A DNA stretch of 40,105 nt from assembly GCA_051004015.1 (NCBI GenBank), contig JBPCKT010000113.1, positions 1 through 40,105 on the forward strand, read 5' to 3'. Source of the stretch: SXOA01 sp051004015. Its GTDB lineage: Bacteria; Planctomycetota; Planctomycetia; Pirellulales; Pirellulaceae. Both the position numbers and the translations under genes were made by a program. The notes under the pieces are model-generated. The model was not told the DNA's origin and ran no database searches. It worked only from the letters and a program-made list of their open reading frames with translations. This document shows positions 34,545-40,105 of this stretch, piece by piece (within the stretch, counting starts at the first letter, position 1; the number at the start of each line of letters is the position of its first letter).

Positions 34545-35381
34545 ATGGACTACTTCGATCCACACATTCACATGGTCAGCCGCATCACGGATGACTATGA
34601 GACGCTGGCCAAGATGGGGTGCGTCGGCCTCTCCGAGCCGGCGTTCTGGGCGGGCTTCGACCGCGGGACGGTCGATGGCTTTCGCGATTACTTCCGCCAG
34701 CTCACGGAGGTCGAGCCCAAGCGGGCGGCCCAGTATGGCATTCAGCATTACTGCTGGCTCTGCATCAACGCCAAGGAGGCGGAGAATATCAGCCTGTCGC
34801 GGGATGTCATCGCGATGATCCCCGAGTTCCTCGACAAGCCCAACGTGCTGGGGATCGGCGAAATCGGCCTTAACAAAAACACGCGGAACGAATCGATCAT
34901 CTTCCTGGAGCACCTGGACCTGGCCGCGAAGTATGACCAGCAAATTCTAATTCATACCCCGCACCTGGAAGACAAATACCAGGGGACCCGGATGATCCTC
35001 GACATGCTCATCGGCGACAGCCGCCTGGATCGGAGCCGCGTGCTAGTGGACCACGTAGAGGAGCACACCGTGCGGCACGTGCTGGAGGAAGGACTTTGGG
35101 CCGGCATGACCCTCTACCCCGTTACCAAATGCACGCCGCAACGGGCCAGCGACATCATCGAGATGTACGGACCCGAGCGACTGATGGTGAACAGTGCCGG
35201 CGACTGGGGCCCCAGCAAGCCGACCGCCGTCCCCGATTTCATCCTGGAAATGCGCCGCAGGCGGCATCCGGAAAGCGTTATCCGCCGCATCGTCTACGAG
35301 AACCCGCTGACGTTCTTCAGCCAGAGCCAGAGTTTTCGGTTCAAGGTAAGGGAAGGCGTGGATGAGGCAGCCGTCAAGTAA
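34545..35381 (+). CDS. TatD-like metal-dependent hydrolase
   Basis: 278 residues from ATG 34545 (a TTG three codons upstream is possible). Amidohydrolase-type metal ligands: DPHIH near the N-terminus (His7, His9), GIGEIGLNK with a Glu ligand, ILIHTPHLEDKYQ, VDHVEEHT and, near the end, a late Asp in NSAGDWGPSKP. This resembles the TatD-type hydrolase of Ebo-like clusters (EboB), but no other Ebo genes are present, so that link is only a possibility. Substrate unknown; cytoplasmic. Confidence 0.85.
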   Translation: MDYFDPHIHMVSRITDDYETLAKMGCVGLSEPAFWAGFDRGTVDGFRDYFRQLTEVEPKRAAQYGIQHYCWLCINAKEAENISLSRDVIAMIPEFLDKPNVLGIGEIGLNKNTRNESIIFLEHLDLAAKYDQQILIHTPHLEDKYQGTRMILDMLIGDSRLDRSRVLVDHVEEHTVRHVLEEGLWAGMTLYPVTKCTPQRASDIIEMYGPERLMVNSAGDWGPSKPTAVPDFILEMRRRRHPESVIRRIVYENPLTFFSQSQSFRFKVREGVDEAAVK

Positions 35382-35396
35382 GGCGAAAGAGCGCTT

Positions 35397-35609
35397 ATGA
35401 AAACCCTCGAATTTGAAGCGACGATTGCCCACGACCGCACGTTGACCGTTCCGTCCTTGATTGCGGCGCAAATCGCGGAAAACACGCCCGTTCGAATTGT
35501 CTTGTTCGTGCCGGACGAGCAAGAAGAGCAGGTTGCTTGGAGTCGGACTACCGCAAGCGAATTCTTGAAGGGCTACGCGGAAAGCGACTCGATTTATGAC
35601 CATCTATAA
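35397..35609 (+). CDS. Antitoxin-like protein of a MazEF-type module
   Basis: 70 residues. The N-terminal half (MKTLEFEATIAHDRTLTVP, then IAENTPVRIVLFV) resembles the AbrB-like or DUF2281-like beta fold of small antitoxins, and the C-terminal half is helical with a charged tail, suited to wrapping a toxin. The identification rests largely on position: its 3' end overlaps the MazF-like gene by 14 bp. Confidence 0.75.
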   Translation: MKTLEFEATIAHDRTLTVPSLIAAQIAENTPVRIVLFVPDEQEEQVAWSRTTASEFLKGYAESDSIYDHL

Positions 35610-35925
35610 GCCGGGGCAAATCGTCTTGGTGACATTCCCGTTCACGACAGGATCGACCGCCAAGAATCGGCCGGCACTTGTCCTAGTCGATCATGGGGAC
35701 AATGACTTTCTATTGGCCAGAATTACGACTCAACCGCATTCGACGGCTACTGACTGTCCTATCCAGGATTGGCGCGGGGCTGGATTACTTGCGCCATCCA
35801 TCGCGCGGCTTTGCAAGTTAGCAACGCTCGACAAATCACTCGTGAAGCGGGTAATCGGTGCTTTGCAGCCAGGCGACAAATTGGCCGCTAAAGCAATGTT
35901 GCAATCGCTGTTTAACAGTTGGTAG
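35596..35925 (+). CDS. MazF/PemK-family endoribonuclease toxin
   Basis: 109 residues matching the MazF/PemK fold: the opening PGQIVLVTFPFTTGSTAKNRPALVL is split here as PGQIVLVTFPF and KNRPALVL, the diagnostic loop and strand; then ITTQPHSTATDCPI and a C-terminal LCKLATLDKSLVKRVIG, where MazF proteins carry a conserved T/S-x-x. These enzymes cut mRNA at specific short sequences in single strands. The gene overlaps its antitoxin, giving translational coupling. The module stands between housekeeping genes with no other mobile signs. Confidence 0.88.
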   Translation: MTIYKPGQIVLVTFPFTTGSTAKNRPALVLVDHGDNDFLLARITTQPHSTATDCPIQDWRGAGLLAPSIARLCKLATLDKSLVKRVIGALQPGDKLAAKAMLQSLFNSW

Positions 35926-35949
35926 CGCAACCGCAACGAACTCTCACGA

Positions 35950-35973
35950 GCCTCCGGGGTTTTCCCCGGAGGC
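35950..35973. terminator. Strong hairpin between convergent genes
   Basis: GCCTCCGGGG and CCCCGGAGGC form a perfect 10-bp stem with a TTTT loop between the toxin stop and the end of the convergent Cys-rich gene. There is no long T-run on either side, but the position and stability suggest a bidirectional terminator. Confidence 0.7.
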
Positions 35974-36015
35974 ATAAGCTCTCTACCCAGGCACTCGCCT
36001 GTTGTGCCGGCTAAC

Positions 36016-36207
36016 CTACTTCACGCAGCAGCAAACGCCGCCGGGGCAGCAGGGGCAGGCGTCGCAAGTGCAGACGCCGGTTTCGCAGCAGCCGCAGGCA
36101 CACGAGCAGGCGCAAGGCCCGCCCTTGTCGCAACAGCCGGTGCTGCAGGCCGGAGCGGAAGTAGGCGTGGAAAACAGAGAAGCGAGCAAAAGCATGAAAG
36201 CGTTCAT
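36016..36207 (-). CDS. Secreted very Cys-rich small protein
   Basis: 63 residues. A signal-peptide-like start (MNAFMLLLASLFSTPTSA) is followed by about 45 residues, 17 of them Cys, in CC, CCC and C-x-C arrangements (STGCCDKGGPCACSC, GVCTCDACPCC). The ATG has GGAG nine bases upstream. Such Cys density suggests a metallothionein-like metal binder or a disulfide-rich mini-protein; export argues for a periplasmic or surface role. It does not match a named metallothionein family that I know. The gene follows another exported Cys-rich gene on the same strand after about 90 bp. Confidence 0.75.
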   Translation of the reverse strand: MNAFMLLLASLFSTPTSAPACSTGCCDKGGPCACSCACGCCETGVCTCDACPCCPGGVCCCVK

Positions 36208-36296
36208 AGAAAATTCTCCAGTGAAAATGGCAAACTCAATTCAAAACAGAAAGGCTGTCTGAAAGGCCCGCGAGGGTACGCGGAACCTGAGCGCCA

Positions 36297-36749
36297 TTAA
36301 ATTCGCCAGACGCAGTAGAGAATGCGAGGCGGTGGAGATGGACAACGGAAGCCGGCCTGCAATACGTCCGAGGGAGCTGGGGGCGGTGCCGCCGCGCCAA
36401 TCAGGGCAGGCATAAACGGCGACAGTGAATTCTCCGAGCCGGAGTTGTCAGTTTTTGGCACATTCGCCGGCGCAGGCGACTCGGTCACAATGCAACAGCA
36501 GGAGCCTGTCGTGGCCGCGGACTGAGGGCAGTCCGAAAGAGACGTGCGGCAGCAGGACGGACCGCAATCTGTCGCGGCCACTTGAGCGAAGTCGCCCGCA
36601 CAGCAGCTATTCTCTTGATCCTGCGGCCCACATTCGCAGTCCTGGCACTGGCAAGAATCCAACAGAGCAACAGCACCAAACGCTTGCGCGGCCAGCGCCA
36701 ATGCGGCGAGCCAAACCAAGCCAAGGGTGAGAGTCCGTGGACGCATCAT
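36297..36749 (-). CDS. Secreted Cys-rich protein, upstream partner
   Basis: 150 residues from ATG 36749; an upstream in-frame start at 36788 adds a non-conserved stretch. N-terminal signal peptide (LGLVWLAALALAAQAFG), then about 15 Cys, mostly in the first 70 mature residues (DSCQCQDCECG, NSCCAG, CGPSCCRTS, GSCCCIV), a Pro/Ala/Ser-rich middle and a C-terminal RCPSPPPRILYCVWRI. I recall similar proteins with a CCC segment and a closing PPRILYCVWR near metal-efflux systems in other bacteria, but no efflux gene is present here. A role in periplasmic metal handling is inference. Confidence 0.65.
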   Translation of the reverse strand: MMRPRTLTLGLVWLAALALAAQAFGAVALLDSCQCQDCECGPQDQENSCCAGDFAQVAATDCGPSCCRTSLSDCPQSAATTGSCCCIVTESPAPANVPKTDNSGSENSLSPFMPALIGAAAPPPAPSDVLQAGFRCPSPPPRILYCVWRI

Positions 36750-36854
36750 GGCAATTATCCGTACGTTGACCCAAATAGGCAAGTTCACTCGTTATAATCA
36801 CCCGCGTACAACTCATTCCGTTTTTCCCACGATATTCCACGCAAGGAACACCCC

Positions 36855-37547
36855 ATGAGCCGCCTGCTTCCCTTCGCCGCACTCCTTTGGACACTCACTC
36901 TGGCTACACCGTTTCTCTCGGCCGAGGAAAAGGAGGGATTTCAACCCCTCTTCAACGGCAAAACCCTGGAAGGCTGGTCAGGGAATGAGAGATTCTGGTC
37001 CGTGAAGGACGGCACCATTACCGGCCAGACGACCGCGGACAACAAAACCGACGGCAACACATTTCTCATCTGGAAGGACCAGGTCGGCGATTTTGAGCTG
37101 CGGCTGAAGTTCAAGATTGTCGGCGGCAATTCGGGCATCCAGTATCGCAGCTCGGACAAGGGGAACCACGTCGTCCACGGCTACCAGGCGGACATCGACT
37201 CCGGCGACCAGTACATCGGCATCCTCTATGAGGAAGGCGGCCGCGCCATCCTGGCCGAGCGGGGGAACAAAGTGGAAATTAGCGCGGGGGGAGAGAAGAA
37301 GGTCGTCGGCAAGACCGAGGACTCCGCCGCCATTCTCAAGGAAATCAAGAAGGAAGACTGGAACGAGTACGTCGTCATTGCCAAGGGGAACCACCTCATC
37401 CAGAAAATCAACGGCCACACCACCGTCGACGTCACCGACAACGAGAAGGAAAAGTCCGCCGCCAGCGGCATCCTCGCCCTGCAACTCCACGCCGGCCCGC
37501 CGATGATGGTGCAGTTCAAGGACATTGAGCTGAAGAAGCTGAAGTAG
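36855..37547 (+). CDS. Secreted DUF1080 (3-keto-disaccharide hydrolase-like) protein
   Basis: 230 residues. Signal peptide MSRLLPFAALLWTLTLATPFLSA is written here in parts: MSRLLPFAALLW and LATPFLSA. The mature domain has GFQPLFNGKTLEGWSG, DFELRLKFKIVGGNSGIQYR, GYQADIDSGDQYIGILYEEG and the closing VQFKDIELKKLK, all standard DUF1080 features; members include hydrolases of 3-keto-disaccharides. Planctomycetes carry many copies. It stands alone; the substrate is a secreted or polysaccharide-derived sugar by inference. Confidence 0.92.
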   Translation: MSRLLPFAALLWTLTLATPFLSAEEKEGFQPLFNGKTLEGWSGNERFWSVKDGTITGQTTADNKTDGNTFLIWKDQVGDFELRLKFKIVGGNSGIQYRSSDKGNHVVHGYQADIDSGDQYIGILYEEGGRAILAERGNKVEISAGGEKKVVGKTEDSAAILKEIKKEDWNEYVVIAKGNHLIQKINGHTTVDVTDNEKEKSAASGILALQLHAGPPMMVQFKDIELKKLK

Positions 37548-37568
37548 CCTTGGCTGGTCGCACGAGCT

Positions 37569-38591
37569 CTACTTCTTATACTTCTCCGCCCCCGGCAGCA
37601 GCGGCTGAACCGGGGCAAGATCCTTGCCGCTGGTCTCATCGGCGAATTGCTCGCCGAGGGCGGCGATTTTGACCGCGCAGGTGAGAAGCTGCTCGCGGTT
37701 GTTGAGCTTGAGCTTGACCCCCTTATAGGCGTCGAGAATCTGCTCGACGATCGGGTTGTTGATCTTTGCTTGCAACTCGAACAGCCGTTTGGCGGCGCGG
37801 TCGGTGCGCTGGGCGCTGGTGATGCCGTAGGTGGCTTTCTCGGTGGCTTCGGCCGTGGCGCGGAGGCTGAATTCCAAGTCGGCGATCTGCCCCACAACGT
37901 ACAACACCCGCAGTCGTTCGTCGGAGAGGGGGCGGTTCACTTTGCCGTTGCTCTCCAGGAAGTTGTGCCGCACGATTCCTTGCGACCAGGCGACCAGCTC
38001 GAACTCCTCCGTCCCCGCCTTGTGCTTGCCGACATTAACCAGCTTCTCATTGGGGACCGTATGGCAGCGGAAGCAGCTTTGAGCGACGAGGTAAAGGTTG
38101 TGCGGATTTCTCATGCCGGCGGCGATGCTGCCGCTGATCCGCTGGGCCTTATGGGCTTCGCTCTCCGCGGTCTTGGTTGCCGTCGGACTGCCGTAGTCGC
38201 TATGGAGCTTCACCCATTTCTGGGCGGCGCCATGGCATGATTCGCAAGAGACGCCGGAGATGGCCTTTGCGTGGCTCGTCTCCTCGGTGGCTTGGGGCGT
38301 GTAGTGGCATTCGATGCAAACCTGTCCCCGCTTGATCGAGGAGAGGCCCAACTTCTTGGCGATATCGTTGGCTTCCTTCTTCTGATGGAGCGTGAGGAAC
38401 GTGGTGCTGTGCGGCGTCTTCTTCCAGGTCGCTACTTCGCTGGCATGACACTTCTCGCACGCTTCGTGGCCCAGCACCTGCGTGGGGTCCAGCGGCAGAT
38501 GGTGCGGATCCTCCGGAGATGCGGCGCGGACGGTGGAAGCGGCAAGGGTGGCGCTAAGGAGGGCGGCAATCCAGCGGGCGGCGAGGTTCAT
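37569..38591 (-). CDS. Tetrahaem c-type cytochrome (cytochrome c554-like)
   Basis: About 340 residues from ATG 38591; the longer frame starting at 38672 lacks a signal peptide. A signal peptide (MNLAARWIAALLSATLAAS) is followed by four CxxCH haem motifs: CEKCH (45-49), CIECH (92-96), CESCH (116-120) and CFRCH (173-177). Spacing and the HYTPQATEETSHAKAISGV segment resemble the cytochrome c554/multihaem family. The rest (from about 200) is helical without further haem motifs. A periplasmic electron carrier or oxidoreductase; the ferredoxin-type reductase gene lies upstream on the same strand, separated by a palindromic repeat. Confidence 0.93.
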   Translation of the reverse strand: MNLAARWIAALLSATLAASTVRAASPEDPHHLPLDPTQVLGHEACEKCHASEVATWKKTPHSTTFLTLHQKKEANDIAKKLGLSSIKRGQVCIECHYTPQATEETSHAKAISGVSCESCHGAAQKWVKLHSDYGSPTATKTAESEAHKAQRISGSIAAGMRNPHNLYLVAQSCFRCHTVPNEKLVNVGKHKAGTEEFELVAWSQGIVRHNFLESNGKVNRPLSDERLRVLYVVGQIADLEFSLRATAEATEKATYGITSAQRTDRAAKRLFELQAKINNPIVEQILDAYKGVKLKLNNREQLLTCAVKIAALGEQFADETSGKDLAPVQPLLPGAEKYKK

Positions 38592-38660
38592 GGGGGATTC
38601 TTGGAGGGATAGTAGGCGGCAATACGAAGAGCACCGCGTATTCAAGCGTAGGTCAAGAAA

Positions 38661-38713
38661 AGTACTCCTCACGCTCCGCGTGAGGCTTCTTCACGCGGAG
38701 CGTGAAGAGTACT
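38661..38713. repeat. Palindromic repeat with 23-bp stem
   Basis: AGTACTCCTCACGC at 38661 through CGCGTGA pairs with TCACGCGG through AGAGTACT at 38713: a stem of about 23 bp with one mismatch and a seven-base loop. The right arm ends two bases from the stop codon of the reductase gene. It may terminate that transcript and is also built around AGTACT. Confidence 0.9.
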
Positions 38714-38715
38714 AT

Positions 38716-40002
38716 CTACGCCTGCAAAACCAGCGGGCCATCCGGCACGCAGATGCAGGGGAGACAGACGCCGGCCGGGGGCTGGGAGCCCGGAGGTGTT
38801 GAATAGACCACCTTTCCCGATTTTATCGGCATCGCACAGGTGCCGCAGTTGCCCGCCCGGCAGCCAGATTCGACGGGGATGTGGTGGGCCTCGGCGAGCT
38901 GCAGGAGGGACTCGATTTTCTCTGTCCAGGGAGCGGTGACGCCGGAGAGGTCGAAACGGACTTCGGGGGCCTCCATTACGACATCAATGGGATTCGCCGC
39001 ATTCACGCCCCCACAATGCTGTGGACGTGCCACCACTTGGTTCACTCTTTTCACACTTGCGGGGCCAAAGGCTTCGAAGTGGATTTTGTTGGCGGCGATG
39101 CCCCAGCTTTCAAGTCCCGCAACCATCGACTCCATGAAGGAGCCAGGACCGCAGATATAACACTCATAGTCACTGCCGCGGAGGCACTTCTTGATGACCT
39201 CCAGCGACAGCCGGCCGCGAAGGTCGTAATCCCCTCCTACCACATCGGCTGAGTTCGGAGCCGAGTAGGCGGTTACAAGCTGAATGTTTTTGTGCTGCCT
39301 GGCGAGCGCCGCCAGTTCGCACTTCAGCGGATGATGCTCGCCACTGCGGAATTGCAGGAACGCCAGAACCTGCCGAGTATTGCCACTGGCGGCAACGGCT
39401 TGGAGCATGGAAAGCAGGGGGGTGACGCCGATTCCAGCACCCATGAGAACAACGGGAGTCTTGCTGCTCACATCCAGCGTGAAGTTGCCGTGCGGGGCCT
39501 TGAGGTCGATCAGCTCCCCTTCCGCCAGCCGGCGATTGATGTGTCGGCTGGCTTTGCCGAACGGGAGCTCCGGTTGCGCCGCGGGAGGCGGAACTTCCTT
39601 CACCGTGCAGCGGAAATAATCTTCACCGGGAGCGTGCGAAAGGGAATAGCAGCGGATGACCGGACGCGTTTCCCCCGGCATCCGGAGTGACAGCGTGACA
39701 TACTGCCCCGGCAGAAACCGCGGCAAGGCCCGGCCATCCTCTGGGGCGAAGTAGACGCTCTGTGTATCAGCCGTCTCGCGGACAAGCTTCGTCACGCGGA
39801 ACGTTCGCCATCCTTCCCAAGTCGACGCGCCTGCTTCTTCCTTCTTCAAACTACCCGCCAGCTCCGCCGCCAACATCTGTCGCCTGAGGCGGAACAGGGC
39901 CTCTTCCCGCCACTGCCGGCGAAGCATTCCCAGAGCCGCCACCGCCAACTGCACGGCGACGAGCAGCGCGAGAGCGAGGCCGAGGTAAAGAGGAATGTCC
40001 AT
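38716..40002 (-). CDS. Membrane-anchored FAD/2Fe-2S ferredoxin-type reductase
   Basis: 428 residues from ATG 40002. One N-terminal membrane helix (about 5-25) is followed by a basic linker, an FAD-binding barrel with FLPGQYVTLSL and RCYSLS (117-122), an NAD(P)-binding domain with VVLMGAGIGVTPLLSML and YICGPGSFMESM, and a C-terminal 2Fe-2S plant-ferredoxin domain with ligands at Cys381, Cys386, Cys389 and a fourth at Cys413 or Cys416. The architecture resembles HCP- or vanillate-demethylase-type reductases and Na-translocating quinone reductase F subunits. It likely passes electrons from NAD(P)H to an unknown acceptor at the membrane face; the neighbouring cytochrome c is on the other side, so direct coupling is unproven. 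Confidence 0.93.
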   Translation of the reverse strand: MDIPLYLGLALALLVAVQLAVAALGMLRRQWREEALFRLRRQMLAAELAGSLKKEEAGASTWEGWRTFRVTKLVRETADTQSVYFAPEDGRALPRFLPGQYVTLSLRMPGETRPVIRCYSLSHAPGEDYFRCTVKEVPPPAAQPELPFGKASRHINRRLAEGELIDLKAPHGNFTLDVSSKTPVVLMGAGIGVTPLLSMLQAVAASGNTRQVLAFLQFRSGEHHPLKCELAALARQHKNIQLVTAYSAPNSADVVGGDYDLRGRLSLEVIKKCLRGSDYECYICGPGSFMESMVAGLESWGIAANKIHFEAFGPASVKRVNQVVARPQHCGGVNAANPIDVVMEAPEVRFDLSGVTAPWTEKIESLLQLAEAHHIPVESGCRAGNCGTCAMPIKSGKVVYSTPPGSQPPAGVCLPCICVPDGPLVLQA

Positions 40003-40105
40003 AAATCCTAGGTCATAAGGCGCTGGAGTGCCCCCCCTCGGGGGGGTTTCCAACACCACCCCAAGAAGGGGATCCCGCACTGTCTTCGCCCGACACACCC
40101 CCCCC
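40003..40105. other. GC-rich right edge
   Basis: Contains a seven-C run, TC, then a seven-G run at about 40031-40047, which can form a hairpin, and ends in a C-run. No gene is supportable beyond the start of the reductase. The homopolymer run at the end resembles a contig boundary. Confidence 0.5.

Overview
The window looks like a high-GC chromosomal segment of a planctomycete (Planctomycetota; Pirellulales- or Gemmatales-like is a guess from recall). The signs are a DUF1080 secreted protein, a secreted PQQ-type propeller opening with the WPQFLGP signature, secreted LRR and ankyrin proteins, a membrane-linked Ser/Thr kinase, a multihaem cytochrome c, and single genes or very short operons separated by repeat-filled gaps. 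I see no phage, IS element, CRISPR array or rRNA. G/C homopolymer tracts at both ends suggest contig edges.

Layout. 0.5-3.6 kb: three-gene proton-translocating transhydrogenase operon (pntA1-pntA2-pntB, minus strand). 3.8-7.7 kb (minus): a coiled-coil hypothetical, a HEAT-repeat protein with an HExxH motif, an Opp/Dpp-type ABC ATPase and an M16 peptidase homologue without its zinc motif. 8.1-12.6 kb (plus): a DUF2617-like protein, an MFS transporter, ethanolamine ammonia-lyase eutB-eutC and a small molybdopterin-type domain. 12.9 kb: tRNA-Leu(GAG). 13.0-17.7 kb: exported or membrane-anchored proteins (LRR, ankyrin and unknowns). 17.8-21.8 kb: LysR regulator, PQQ-like propeller, gingipain-like C25 peptidase. 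21.9-27.4 kb: YbjQ-like protein, sucCD, a HAD phosphatase fused to a degenerate ATPase-like domain, and citrate synthase. 27.7-34.2 kb: DppC-like permease, leuC, kinase, nadB. 34.3-40.0 kb: small protein plus TatD-like hydrolase, MazEF-like toxin-antitoxin pair, two secreted Cys-rich proteins, DUF1080 protein, tetrahaem cytochrome c, and a membrane-anchored ferredoxin-type flavoprotein reductase.

Metabolically the genes fit an aerobic heterotroph: the TCA steps citrate synthase and succinyl-CoA ligase, NADPH/NADH balancing by transhydrogenase, leucine and NAD biosynthesis, and B12-dependent ethanolamine breakdown without microcompartment genes.

The most unusual feature is the intergenic DNA. 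Many gaps carry short-period tandem repeats with 7-, 8- or 9-bp units (AGTACNN, CACTNNN, ATTTNGG-like, CGAATGN, GCGCCTTY-like, AAGGTAACN-like) or long palindromes. Several directly contain the stop codon of the neighbouring gene, and one contains both the eutB stop and the eutC start. Other points worth checking are the periplasmic-loop insertion in PntA2, the phosphatase fused to an apparently dead P-loop domain, and the paired secreted Cys-rich proteins.
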